Below, in pieces: positions 50,805-59,911 of a DNA stretch of 64,000 nt. Under the pieces are notes generated by a model. It saw nothing but the letters and a program-made list of their open reading frames with translations, ran no database searches and was not told the DNA's origin. The number at the start of each line of letters is the position of its first letter. The first letter of the stretch is position 1. The translations under genes were made by a program, and so were the position numbers. The stretch comes from Flavobacterium caseinilyticum (GTDB lineage: Bacteria; Bacteroidota; Bacteroidia; Flavobacteriales; Flavobacteriaceae). Location: assembly GCF_004349085.1 (NCBI RefSeq), contig NZ_SMFM01000008.1, positions 1 to 64,000 of the forward strand. The letters are read 5' to 3'.

Positions 50805-50960
50805 GCTAGTTTTCAGCGACTGCCTACTTTCCTTATTAAAAACAAGCTGTAGCGTTTGCAACTCGGCTCACTATACGGCGCGGAATTGCATTCTGTTACC
50901 ATTCCAATTAATATACAATAACGATTTCCTCAGTCTTGTCATTGAGAAGTGTTTTTTATC
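50805..50960. repeat. Composite dispersed repeat, copy 8
   Basis: GACTGCCTACTTTCCTTATT and AGCGTTTGCAACTCGGCTCA precede the core at 50878-50900 and the AATTAATATACAATAACGAT tail. It ends just before the leader of the 51074 pseudogene. Confidence 0.75.
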
Positions 50961-51073
50961 TGCAATAACAAAACAAACTAATAATGGTTAAATACTATTT
51001 TGAATCATTGACCACCAAATATAATTGGTCTTTTGCAATTTTGTAAAACAAAAAAACAGGAAACCCTATCGTC

Positions 51074-51549
51074 ATGAATGAAGAAGCAAAAATCATCAAT
51101 AGACATAATTTAGACTTAACCAGCATACAAAAACTGGCTTATGATATATCTTACTAAACTCAATCAGCAATTTTAAGTATGCAGAGTACGGTAAAGGACA
51201 AAATGGTCATAATTTTATTTCTTTAGGAACGATTACCAAGATCGAAATCGTTATCTTCATTACGCTATACAATTTGCAAAACGACACCATTTCTAATTAT
51301 GATTTTATACTTCAGCTGGGTGAAGAAGCCAAAATCATTTACAAAGACATGATTTCTTTTATTCCCACATCGGAAGAACAATTTGATACTTTATTCACAG
51401 GTTATTTTGAAGATACATTCATAAAGGATCCTTATTACTCTAAAGTACTTGATCACCTCAGTAATTTGGGAACTCATAAAGTCCTTTTTATAAAAGAATC
51501 AAATCTGGAACCTTTAAATATAAAAGCCAATCAAAACAGTAATTATTAG
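51074..51549 (+). pseudogene. Decayed paralogue of the umuDC-linked 175-aa gene
   Basis: ATG 51074 begins M-N-E-E-A-K-I-I like the gene at 4188. A small deletion near 51150 causes a stop, and the frame is recovered from 51274 (QNDTISNYDFILQLGEEAK) up to TAG 51547-51549. The C-terminal part is shortened. Neither umuD nor umuC follows, so this is the remnant of a lost copy of that operon. Confidence 0.8.
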
Positions 51550-51550
51550 A

Positions 51551-51694
51551 CCTGTACCTAAAATTGTAAAACCCGAATTATTGATATCCTATGATGGAAA
51601 AACAACAGTAGATCAAAAATCTTTTAGCGAAAAATTGTGTTTAAAATCATTACCTTTAAATTTGAACATTCATGAACCTAGTTTATTCTATTAA
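51551..51694 (+). pseudogene. Unidentified gene tail
   Basis: A start-less frame reads VIIRPVPKIVKPELLISYDG and continues to TAA 51692-51694 over 48 codons. The conserved-looking composition suggests the tail of a lost gene; the family is not recognised. Confidence 0.35.
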
Positions 51695-51773
51695 AAACAA
51701 ACTGCTAACACAATAAGAAGAATTATAAATTCTCATTAAATTATTCTTAATAAGATAAAAATAATCCCCAACT

Positions 51774-52460
51774 ATGAACTCAAAAAACACAAAACCCGTA
51801 CTCCTCTTTGATGTAAATGAAACCTTGTTAGACATGACTCCGCTTAAGAATGCGATCAACACTTTACTGGAGGAACCACTGGCGTTCAAAATTTGGTTTG
51901 GAATGGTATTGCATTATTCGCTAGTGGATAATTGCACGAATCAGTATCATGATTTTAGTGCGATAGGTGCTGCGATGCTTGGAATGGCGGCAACTTCTTT
52001 AAATAAAACCGTAACCGAAGATGAAATTAAAAAAACTCTTTCAATAATTCGGAATCTGAAAGCGTATCCCGATGTTTTGAAAGGATTACAACTGTTGAAA
52101 GAAAATGGTTTTAGATTAGCCACTTTGACAAATTCGCCTGAAAACACACTGAAAGAACAATTAATTAATTCAAATCTGACTGATATATTTGAGCTTGTCC
52201 TAAGTATTGATACTCTTAAAATTTACAAACCAGACCCTACAACCTATAAATGGGCGGCAACTGAATTAAATCAGCAACCACAAAATATAATTATGATTGC
52301 GGCACACGGATGGGATTTAGCCGGCGCTATACATGCTGGATTGCAAACCGGTTTTGTTGCACGTGAAGGCCAATCGTTGTATTCCCTTTCGGATAAACCG
52401 ACCTATGAAGCCAAAGATATTTATGAAATGGCAATGGTGCTAATTGAAAAATACAAATAA
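51774..52460 (+). CDS. Haloacid dehalogenase-like (type II) hydrolase
   Basis: 228 residues. HAD motif I L-F-D-V-N-E-T-L with nucleophile Asp13, motif II TLTNSP, motif III Lys in LKIYKPDPTTY, motif IV AAHGWDLAGA. The KPDPxxY and AAHxWD strings are specific for (S)-2-haloacid dehalogenases, which hydrolyse short 2-haloacids. Single gene with its own AT-rich leader. Confidence 0.88.
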   Translation: MNSKNTKPVLLFDVNETLLDMTPLKNAINTLLEEPLAFKIWFGMVLHYSLVDNCTNQYHDFSAIGAAMLGMAATSLNKTVTEDEIKKTLSIIRNLKAYPDVLKGLQLLKENGFRLATLTNSPENTLKEQLINSNLTDIFELVLSIDTLKIYKPDPTTYKWAATELNQQPQNIIMIAAHGWDLAGAIHAGLQTGFVAREGQSLYSLSDKPTYEAKDIYEMAMVLIEKYK

Positions 52461-52729
52461 ATATTTACGGACGTCGAAAAAAAATTGTTTCTACAAATAC
52501 CTAACCTAAAAGAAAATGCTTTAGACTTTCATAGATCTCATCTGCAGTAAACTAAAAATGTTTTTATATATAGATGTACAATAACCCTCGAGGTTTACTT
52601 AATTTGCTGGCTACAAAATTAGGATAGATAATAACTAACTTTTGTATCTTAAATTTTATAAATATACTCAACAACTCGGTTTTTACTTCCATTTTTCTGC
52701 AGGGTTCTTCCGCACATCATCATTCACGT

Positions 52730-53164
52730 TTAATGGTAATACATCTTTTTAAATTCATCTTTTTGTTGTATAAACTGAGGATAATCTTTTGCTAAAAACC
52801 AATAATGTTTAAAAATAGCGGCTGCTCTGGCCTTTTCATTGGTTAGTGCGTCCGTTTCTTGCTCTAGTACTGTATTGTCTTTATTACTGCTGCCTGAAGA
52901 AAATGGATAGACTTCCTTGTCGACTTTTTTTTCGCCGCTTTCATATTTTCTCCCGCTCTTGTGGTTAGCGTATCTTCTTGCTCTTGTAAAACCCATTTGA
53001 AGAAATTTCCGCGCCATATCAGCAGCGATAAAATCTTTCTTTTCTAAATAATTTTCAAATAATGAAAATATTTTTTTGGATGATATTTCGGCAATGGCCT
53101 CGGTTTTAAATTTCCAGTATGGATGTGTAAATATTGAAACATTTTTTAAATATAACGCAACAAA
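52730..53164 (-). pseudogene. DUF4385-family protein, 5'-truncated
   Basis: The frame is open on the minus strand from 53164 but has no plausible start before the conserved P-Y-W-K-F-K-T motif. MARKFLQMGFTRARRYANHK and GRKYESGEK identify DUF4385. Homologues carry about 40 more N-terminal residues, which are absent here. An internal Met (53017) could start a shorter protein. Confidence 0.65.
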
Positions 53165-53400
53165 TTAATTAAAAGTTAGCGCAACTTTGTATTCTGCGTT
53201 AGATATACAGTAACTAATATGGCTTTTAACAGGAGTACAACTTAATTAGAAAAGCTTTTAATTTAATAGATTAAATTTTATGATGAGTTTAGGTTTCGCT
53301 ACAAAAAACTAAATCTGAATTAAGGTAAAAAGGTTTATCATGATTTTTACATATCAGCTACTTATAAAAACGTTTTTTTTAATTTTAAAACTTTAGACCG

Positions 53401-53826
53401 ATGAAAACAGGAATCACTTTTAGTGCCTTCGATTTGCTACACGCAGGGCATGTTAAAATGCTTGAGGAAGCAAAATTACAATGTGACTATTTAATTGTTG
53501 GTTTACAGACCGATCCTACTTTAGATCGTCCAACAAAAAACAAACCTACTCAAACTGTTGTTGAACGTTATATACAATTAAAGGCATGTAAGTTTGTTGA
53601 TGAGGTAGTTCCTTATGCTACGGAACAAGATTTAGAAGATGTTTTGAAGTCTTTTAAAATTGATGTACGCATCGTTGGTGATGAATATAAAGAAAAGGAT
53701 TTTACCGGAAGAGCTTATTGTGAGCAAAAAGGGATCGAACTGTACTATAATACCAGAGATCATCGTTTTTCGAGTACCAACCTGCGTCAGGAAGTGTATC
53801 AAAAAGAACTTTTAAACGCTCAATAA
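53401..53826 (+). CDS. Glycerol-3-phosphate cytidylyltransferase-like nucleotidyltransferase
   Basis: 141 residues. The nucleotide-binding motif is T-F-S-A-F-D-L-L-H-A-G-H (His14, His17), followed by DYLIVGLQTDPTLDRP, ERYIQLKAC, the central RIVGDEYKEKDFTG and a shortened C-terminal signature FSSTNLRQ. It transfers a CMP (or related) group to a small phosphate such as glycerol-3-phosphate for cell-envelope polymers. The natural substrate is not given by the sequence. Confidence 0.85.
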   Translation: MKTGITFSAFDLLHAGHVKMLEEAKLQCDYLIVGLQTDPTLDRPTKNKPTQTVVERYIQLKACKFVDEVVPYATEQDLEDVLKSFKIDVRIVGDEYKEKDFTGRAYCEQKGIELYYNTRDHRFSSTNLRQEVYQKELLNAQ

Positions 53827-53962
53827 TGGCTCAGACTAATACAACTCATGTAGTTGTGACAGGCGGAATTGCTATAAGATTGTAAAAGCTATTTTCAACA
53901 AAAGTAATACATACAATAGTGCGCGCGTTAAATAGAGTATATAACCGATAAAGAAAGGAATA

Positions 53963-54991
53963 ATGACAAGTATAAAAACCAAACCCAGAGAATCAAAGCA
54001 TCAGGCGGTGGTTATAGGAGCCTCAGCAGGTGGACTCAAAGCGATTGTCGATGTAATCGCCCAGCTACCATCCGAATTTCCGCTTCCGATTTTGGTTGTT
54101 ATGCACATTTCAGAAGATGCATCAGGTAATGTACTGCTTAATGCACTTACCAAAAATACAGTTTTAAACTGTGCGCACGCAATCTCGGGTCAAACACTCA
54201 AAGCCGGGCATGTTTACCTGGCGCCCTCGGGACATCACCTCTTGGTAGGCGATGATGCTAAAATACTGATCACAAAGGGTGCCCATGAAAACAGAAATCG
54301 TCCTGCAATTGATCCGTTGTTTCGATCTGCCGCTGTCACTTTCGGCAATTCGCTGATTGCAATCCTGCTCACAGGATTCCTTAACGACGGAACCTCAGGT
54401 ATGGATGCCGTTAGAAAATGTGGTGGTATTTGTATCGTTCAGGATCCCGCAGATGCAGATTATCCGCAAATGCCGCAAAATGCAATCAATAACGTAAAAA
54501 TCGATTATGTCCTGCCGCTGAAAGAAATGGGAGCACAGATCGAGCAGCTTATTTCGAAGAAAATATCCGCACGCAAAACCATTCCCAAAGACGTAATCCT
54601 TGAAGCCAACATTGCAAAAAGAGTGTTAAGCGATTTGCCCGCTGTAAATACGCTGGGTGAACAGGTACCGTTTAACTGTCCGGGCTGCGGCGGTGTGCTA
54701 TGGAAGATAGATAAGGGCGTTCCGCCTCGCTATCGCTGCCATACCGGTCACGCTTATACTGCTGAAGCCCTTTTAGCGGTACAAACAGAAAAAATCGAAG
54801 AAACAATGTGGGTTGCATTGCGGATGTTCGAAGAGCGAAAAAATCTTTTACTGACTCTGGCGGAAACCCGTCGCGGAACACCCGAAAAAATAGTACGCGA
54901 AAGAGCGGCACAGTCTCAAATACATATCGATCGCATCCGTCAAATAATCAAGGCAAACGATAAAGGAACTTCCGAAGATAGCCCCGCTTAA
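53963..54991 (+). CDS. CheB-type methylesterase-like protein with C-terminal zinc ribbon
   Basis: 342 residues. The CheB catalytic domain lies at residues 13-200, with Ser21 in IGASAGGL, His in VVMHISED and Asp in LTGFLNDGTSGMDA, so the triad is complete. There is no N-terminal receiver domain. A zinc ribbon (FNCPGCGGVLW ... YRCHTGHAY) and a helical tail follow, as in CheB-like proteins of non-chemotactic stress pathways. No cheR lies next to it. Confidence 0.88.
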   Translation: MTSIKTKPRESKHQAVVIGASAGGLKAIVDVIAQLPSEFPLPILVVMHISEDASGNVLLNALTKNTVLNCAHAISGQTLKAGHVYLAPSGHHLLVGDDAKILITKGAHENRNRPAIDPLFRSAAVTFGNSLIAILLTGFLNDGTSGMDAVRKCGGICIVQDPADADYPQMPQNAINNVKIDYVLPLKEMGAQIEQLISKKISARKTIPKDVILEANIAKRVLSDLPAVNTLGEQVPFNCPGCGGVLWKIDKGVPPRYRCHTGHAYTAEALLAVQTEKIEETMWVALRMFEERKNLLLTLAETRRGTPEKIVRERAAQSQIHIDRIRQIIKANDKGTSEDSPA

Positions 54992-55218
54992 TAAGCAGTG
55001 AGCTTCCCGCTTGAGGTATAAAAAATGCACTGCATGTGGGAATTATATAGAAATTTACAGAAATAACATAAATCTTATTCTCCTAAGTCTTTTTAATTTT
55101 ATAAAAAAAAGAATACTGCCTTCAAACCCGCCAAGCTCTATGAAAGGCATCGTTCTCTAGTTGATAGTATCTAAAATTTTAAAAAACAGATTCACAATAA
55201 CTTTTAAAAATAAACAAA

Positions 55219-55449
55219 ATGAAAAATTCAATTTTAATCGGTTCCGCAGCCTTATTGGTAGTTGGACTAATCGTATTAGGAAAAAATGAGAAATTAAAAA
55301 ATATGGTATCTCAAGCGGTGCAAGCCGGGTTGTCGTCAGAAGCTATGCAGGATATACTTGAGTATGCTAAGAATGCATCCGTTAAAGAAATTCAGGCAAA
55401 ATTTAGTTCTGTAAAGGAATCATATAAACCAGCTTTTTCTGAAGAATAA
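55219..55449 (+). CDS. Small single-helix membrane protein, 76 aa (paralogue 1)
   Basis: An N-terminal hydrophobic helix (SILIGSAALLVVGLIVLG) is followed by an amphipathic soluble part with ASVKEIQAKFSSV. It matches the 62-aa protein at 55682 in helix position and in the A-x-K-x-x-Q-A-K motif. The function is unknown. The arrangement resembles stress-induced small envelope proteins. Confidence 0.6.
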   Translation: MKNSILIGSAALLVVGLIVLGKNEKLKNMVSQAVQAGLSSEAMQDILEYAKNASVKEIQAKFSSVKESYKPAFSEE

Positions 55450-55681
55450 ACATCCTATAAAATATAGCGATAGAGCGGCAAAGCTCATTTTCTTATTGTC
55501 AGTATTTGGCAAATCAGTAAAGCGGAATAAAGAGGGAAATTCTAAAGAGGGTTTCTTTACAGGCAAATTTGCCTATGAATGGTAGCGTCACAAGATTTGC
55601 TCAACTGATCTCTTTAGATTTCGTTCTATATAGGCTATAATTAGTAAAAACTATTTATGCAATTAACTAAATAAAAACATG

Positions 55682-55870
55682 ATGAAAAATACACTTTTAA
55701 TAAGTACGGTCGCGTTAGCTATCCTTGGTTTAATTGCCAGTCGGATAAATACAAAAGACAATAAGAAAGTATTGAAGGCATCAGGAAATGTATTATTAAC
55801 AAATTCAGTATCAAAAATGCTTCATAGCGCCAAAAGAGCTGCAATAAAAGATCTACAGGCAAAATCATAG
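55682..55870 (+). CDS. Small single-helix membrane protein, 62 aa (paralogue 2)
   Basis: The second ATG of the ATGATG at 55679 is chosen to align MKNTLLISTVALAILGLIAS with the paralogue at 55219. The tail AAIKDLQAKS corresponds to ASVKEIQAKF. Being shorter and without its acidic tail, it may be a degraded copy. A further start-less-looking mini-ORF with glycine-rich MAFIGIGMPIGIAFG follows at 55881-55991. Confidence 0.5.
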   Translation: MKNTLLISTVALAILGLIASRINTKDNKKVLKASGNVLLTNSVSKMLHSAKRAAIKDLQAKS

Positions 55871-55880
55871 TTTGAAAATC

Positions 55881-55991
55881 ATGCGACCTGACCTGCCAAG
55901 CCTCGTGAATATGGCTTTTATAGGTATAGGAATGCCAATTGGAATTGCATTCGGCACAAGTATGGATATAAAAGCGTTTGAAGAAGTGTGA
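55881..55991 (+). pseudogene. Glycine-zipper-like membrane protein fragment, 36 aa
   Basis: MRPDLPSLVNMAFIGIGMPIG resembles the start of small Bacteroidota membrane proteins with repeated G-x-x-I-G motifs, but TGA follows after 36 codons. No downstream part is recognised. Confidence 0.3.
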
Positions 55992-56039
55992 CAACTTGGT
56001 TTGGCAATTATATATTAAGAAATAAACCATACCCACTGG

Positions 56040-56200
56040 CGCTCGTATGTAACGAGTGCCTACTTTACTTATAAAAACAAGTCGTAGCGTTTGCAACGCG
56101 GCTCGCTAAACAGAGTCATTTCGCGCGGAATTGCATTCCGTGCCCTTTCCAATTAATAGACAATAGACGAACTTCCCCCCGTTATCATAAAATTTTATTT
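56040..56200. repeat. Composite dispersed repeat, copy 9
   Basis: CTCGTATGTAACGAGTGCCT, AGCGTTTGCAACGCGGCTCG, core at 56123-56145 and tail CCAATTAATAGACAATAGAC. It ends about 110 bp before the xseA promoter, the same layout as copy 2 before the decayed xseA. Confidence 0.8.
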
Positions 56201-56305
56201 CGAGCCCTTTCCTGTTAATAGACAAAAACGATCTTCCTCCTATCATCGGCCAACAGATTAAAAAAATTAACTCCATCCGATAATATCAATGTAAAAAAAC
56301 TACTT

Positions 56306-56313
56306 TATCTTTG
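56306..56313 (+). promoter_or_regulatory. xseA: TAnnTTTG box of the intact xseA operon
   Basis: TATCTTTG lies 46 bp before the ATG, in a block conserved with the decayed copy (8659). Confidence 0.6.
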
Positions 56314-56359
56314 AAACACTATAAAAGGCACGCCTTTAAAGCATAAATCTAAAATTAGT

Positions 56360-57751
56360 ATGCCTGAAAAAATCAACGATAAGACTATTTTTTCGCTGCT
56401 GGAGGTAACAAACAGTATCAAAAAAACGCTGGAAGAAAGGTATAAAAGCGCGTTTTGGATTAAAGCTGAAATGAACAAACTAAATCATTACAGTCAATCA
56501 GGTCATTGCTTTCCGGAATTAGTAGAAAAAAGAGATGGGAAAATAATCGCGCAAATTAAATCTACCATATGGCGTGACGATTACCAAAATATCAATCGCA
56601 ATTTTCTACGCATACTGAAGGAGCCGCTCAAAGATGGAATCAAAATTTTATTCCTTGCTAAGATATCCTTCGATCCGGCTTTTGGCCTTTCACTTCAAAT
56701 AATAGATATTGATCCACAATACACGTTAGGAGATTTAGAAAATGAAAAGCGGGAAACAATCAAAAAACTACAGCTGGACGGAATTTATGATAAAAACAAA
56801 AATTTACAACTTTCTTTTTTACCCCAACGAATTGCGATAATTTCGGTAGCGACTAGCAAAGGCTTTGGTGATTTTCTCGATGTAATTGATAAAAATTCGT
56901 GGAATTACAAATTCTTTTATCTTTTATTTCCAACCATATTGCAGGGAGACAAAGCAGTTCACGGCATCATTTCACAATTAGAAAGAATTAGAAAAGTAAT
57001 CCATCATTTCGATGCAGTCGCCATTATCAGGGGTGGCGGCGGTGATGTGGGCTTGTCATGCTATAACAATTACGAATTGGCCAAGGCTATTGCGGTATTT
57101 CCTATCCCGGTAATCACCGGAATTGGCCATGTCACAAATGAAACAGTATGCGAAATGATTGCCCATACTAATGCAATAACACCAACGAAACTTGCCGAGT
57201 ACCTAATACAGAAATTCCATGATTTTTCGGTTCCAATCCAAAACGCCAAAGAAAAAATTGTGGACAAATCAAGACGATTGCTAAGCGAGGAAAATACAAA
57301 ACTTGAATCCGAACTTAAATTGTTTCGCTCAATGACGATTAATATTCTGAACACCAATGGAAACCAAATCAAAAATGCCAGCTACGCAATTCAGCAGCAA
57401 TCAAAATTTATAGTAAAAAACAACCACGAAAAGTTAAACGTACTGCAAGCCAAAACACGCATTGCAACTAAATTCAATCTGAATCAATTAAAAGTAGCAG
57501 TAACTCAATTGCAAGGAAAAATAGAAATTCAACCCATACTTTACCTCAAAAATTCCGAACTTGCATTGGAAAACATTGAAAAAAACATCCAGATCTTGAA
57601 TCCCATAAATGTTTTAAAAAGAGGTTTCAGCATCACGCATTCAAATGGCAAAGCTGTCAAAGACGTTTCCCAATTACAAGAAGGAGAAGTAATAAATACA
57701 GTGCTATTTAGCGGTACATTAGACAGTATAATCACAAAAATTAAAGAATAA
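56360..57751 (+). CDS. xseA: Exodeoxyribonuclease VII large subunit, intact copy
   Basis: 463 residues. An N-terminal OB-fold (1-110: FWIKAEMNKLNHYSQSGHCF) precedes the catalytic region: LPQRIAIISVATSKGFGDF, the I-I-R-G-G-G-G-D-V motif, then GIGHVTNETVCEMIAHTNAI and TPTKLAEYLI. A long coiled coil and the C-terminal barrel (VLKRGFSITHSNGKAV) complete the protein. The His of GIGH is present. The position that is Asp in E. coli (GHETD) is Asn, as is usual in flavobacterial XseA. With XseB it degrades single-stranded DNA. All residues broken in the 8715 copy are intact here. Confidence 0.93.
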   Translation: MPEKINDKTIFSLLEVTNSIKKTLEERYKSAFWIKAEMNKLNHYSQSGHCFPELVEKRDGKIIAQIKSTIWRDDYQNINRNFLRILKEPLKDGIKILFLAKISFDPAFGLSLQIIDIDPQYTLGDLENEKRETIKKLQLDGIYDKNKNLQLSFLPQRIAIISVATSKGFGDFLDVIDKNSWNYKFFYLLFPTILQGDKAVHGIISQLERIRKVIHHFDAVAIIRGGGGDVGLSCYNNYELAKAIAVFPIPVITGIGHVTNETVCEMIAHTNAITPTKLAEYLIQKFHDFSVPIQNAKEKIVDKSRRLLSEENTKLESELKLFRSMTINILNTNGNQIKNASYAIQQQSKFIVKNNHEKLNVLQAKTRIATKFNLNQLKVAVTQLQGKIEIQPILYLKNSELALENIEKNIQILNPINVLKRGFSITHSNGKAVKDVSQLQEGEVINTVLFSGTLDSIITKIKE

Positions 57752-57752
57752 A

Positions 57753-57950
57753 ATGGAAGAAGAAATGAATTATACGAATGCTTTTGAGGAATTACAACTA
57801 ATTGTTTCCGAAATAGAGCAAGGAGAAATCTCTGTTGATGAACTCTCTGCAAAAGTAAAAAGAGCAACAGCACTAATTAAATTTTGCAAATTAAAATTAA
57901 CCACAACCGAAGAAGACGTGAATGCAATTTTAAAAGAACTCGAAAATTAA
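57753..57950 (+). CDS. xseB: Exodeoxyribonuclease VII small subunit, second copy
   Basis: 65 residues, nearly identical to the 10107 copy (NAFEELQLIVSEIEQGEISV, KFCKLKLTTTEEDVNAI). It starts one base after the xseA stop and is clearly co-translated. It forms the functional ExoVII with the upstream gene. Confidence 0.92.
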   Translation: MEEEMNYTNAFEELQLIVSEIEQGEISVDELSAKVKRATALIKFCKLKLTTTEEDVNAILKELEN

Positions 57951-58204
57951 TAAATTGAGATATTTACCTACTAAACAACTAAAGGTTAAATGTTAGCAGG
58001 GGTGAATTCCCCTCTCCAGAGAGCTTGTCTCGTTTCTAGAACGGGAGGTTATGGGTGTGTTTTTATTTTAAAATTGAAGTGTTTTATTTTGGTAATGTAC
58101 TCTAAAGTATTCACAGTCATTAAAAACTGTAATTAAGTTTATGTTTATAAGGCTCAATATTAATCTTTAAGTAAGTAACTCGATTAATAAATAACCCAGA
58201 TACT
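57951..58204 (+). other. Spacer between xseB and the SRAP gene
   Basis: 254 bp, against 17 bp in the 10.3 kb copy, so sequence was inserted here. It contains 'gaattcccctctccagagag' and a GAAACGGGAGG-like segment, reminiscent of the 'cccctctcc...gagaggg' intergenic repeats of Bacteroidota. No gene. Confidence 0.5.
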
Positions 58205-58822
58205 ATGTGTTTTCACACCAAACAATCCAAATTAGCATTAGAAGTACAAAATAGATTCAATGCAACTATTGATAATCCGGTGGAATTCAAACCAACTGCT
58301 CACATCAATGGTTTTGAATATCCTAAAACTCCGGTAATCATTGATGAAAAACCAAACATCATTACCCATTACAATTGGGGTTTGATACCAGCATGGGCTT
58401 TGGATGAGGAAATAAAAAAATACACGCTAAACGCTAAAATAGAAACGGTCAACGAAAAACCGTCCTTCAAAAATTCAATTTATAAAAGATGCCTGGTTAT
58501 TGCTAATGGCTATTACGAATGGCAGTGGTTGGACCCTAAAGGGAAAGAAAAACAAAAATACGAATTGCGCTTGCCCAACGAAGAACTGTTTGCTTTTGCG
58601 GGTTTATATTCCAAATGGGTAGATAAAGAAACCGGAGAAATCAAAAACACCTACACCATACTCACCACCGAAGCCAATCCCCTATTGGCAGAAATCCACA
58701 ATCATAAAAAAAGAATGCCGGTAGTTTTAAAACGAGAAGAGGAATCCAAATGGTTAAATCATGAAGCAATTGAGCATTTTGCATTTCCTTATTCTGCAGA
58801 TTTAATTGCTGTCAAATTATAA
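58205..58822 (+). CDS. SRAP-domain abasic-site processing protein, second copy
   Basis: 205 residues starting MCFHTK with the crosslinking Cys2. The landmarks of the 10322 copy are conserved (HYNWGLIPAWA, LNAKIETVNEKPSFKN, NGYYEWQW, KKRMPVVL). The two copies differ by scattered substitutions only, so both appear functional. Same order after xseAB as at 10.3 kb. Confidence 0.92.
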   Translation: MCFHTKQSKLALEVQNRFNATIDNPVEFKPTAHINGFEYPKTPVIIDEKPNIITHYNWGLIPAWALDEEIKKYTLNAKIETVNEKPSFKNSIYKRCLVIANGYYEWQWLDPKGKEKQKYELRLPNEELFAFAGLYSKWVDKETGEIKNTYTILTTEANPLLAEIHNHKKRMPVVLKREEESKWLNHEAIEHFAFPYSADLIAVKL

Positions 58823-58851
58823 ATGGTGCTATTCAAAAACGACTGTCGTTT

Positions 58852-59123
58852 CTACTCTGGTTGCCCCACGCTCTTCAAGAACAGTATTGCCGAAAGGGTA
58901 TGTTCTCTACAACATTCAAAAAAGCTTTTCTCACTAAATGCGGTTCCGCCCTCACATCGATCCACAAAACAGCTTGAGGAGCATCGAAACGGAATAAAAC
59001 ACCATGGAAACAGAACCTCATCAATCCCATCAGTGCCATTATCAGGATCTAAACCAAAAAAATTTATCGCTTCGGTATCATGCTGTAGCAACTCAATAAT
59101 ATCCGATATTTTCCACTTTGTCC
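58852..59123 (-). pseudogene. Reverse-strand remnant after the SRAP gene
   Basis: The minus-strand frame contains INFFGLDPDNGTDGI and shorter frames with homology to the 10940-11121 remnant (FRFD, D-V-x-A-E-P-H-L). Several frame breaks are visible. It may continue the type IIG remnant next to it, but no known domain is recognised in this part. Confidence 0.4.
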
Positions 59124-59339
59124 TTATATATTGACATTTACTTCACTGGCAAAGTCATATTCTGCCAATTTTAAGGTGTGCCTAAACAGTAATTTATCAT
59201 CAATTTTGATGGTATCTAGTACTTCATCGGGTTTAAAAAGACTTCCGTTAAAAACAAATACATCATAGCGTTTTCCTTTGTAACCCGTGTTGAGGTGCTC
59301 AAAGTATTTTTTGAATCGATTGTATAATGGTATATCTTC
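59124..59339 (-). pseudogene. Eco57I-type (type IIG) restriction-modification enzyme fragment
   Basis: On the minus strand 71 codons read Y-D-V-F-V-F-N-G-S-L-F-K-P-D, then LDTIKIDDKLLFRHTLKL and YDFASEVNVNI before TAA. This is the conserved stretch between the methylase entry and the I-L-G-H-I-F motif of Eco57I-like enzymes. Both flanks are lost, including the NPPY methylase motif, so only debris remains. Confidence 0.65.
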
Positions 59340-59911
59340 ATTTCTCTTGCAAATCTAGCCAGTCACTCAGTAGAAGTCTTACGGAATTGGGTGGCAATAA
59401 ATGCCTTTACTAACCAAAGAACAAGAATAAAAAGCGGTCAATTCGTTTTTGAGATTTTTTGAATAGTTCCAAAGGTTCAAATTCCGGGTTTAATTGAACT
59501 TGGTTCAAATATTAAATATATTGATTATAATGGTCTGGCACTTTCTTTTAATTTGACTGATCAATTCACAATAGCCTTCTTTATGTCAAAAATTTATACT
59601 TGTTTAATACAAATTCCTTATTTTATGTTACCAATCTCTCAAGATTATGGTTGATAAATTAATTAACATGGTCTTATAATTTTCATTATTAATAGATAAT
59701 ATAATGGCAAATAAATAAAAATTTTACTCACACAAAAAGATTATTTTTACCAAAGATTGCTTGTCACTATACTTGCGTAATTTGTAGTTATTATTTAATT
59801 TTAACCACAAATAAAAATTAATAGTTTTGAAAAATAACACTTCATTTCAAGATTTTATAAATTTATCCGTTTTTGTTGTGAATTATACAAATGACTATTT
59901 AATACAAATTA
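59340..59911. other. Spacer with a short ORF tail and the HTCS leader
   Basis: A plus-strand start-less frame (59346-59462) reads SHSVEVLRNWVAINAFTNQR and IKSGQFVFEIF-stop, the tail of an unknown gene. The rest is very AT-rich and must contain the promoter of the regulator gene; no box was clear enough to call. Confidence 0.45.

Larger units (their letters stand above)
50096..51073. other. Gene-poor stretch with repeats and xseA debris
   Basis: It contains dispersed-repeat cores at 50251 and 50878, the latter inside a full composite unit (50805-50960). An xseA fragment lies at 50322-50522 and the conserved leader of the 51074 pseudogene at the end. The stretch 50530-50790 is AT-rich with no recognisable content. 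Confidence 0.6.

Noticed and set aside
56360..57751. Asp-to-Asn change in the GIGHxT(D/N) motif of XseA considered as inactivation
   Set aside because: Asn at this position is usual in flavobacterial XseA and is shared by the decayed copy, so it does not indicate loss of function.
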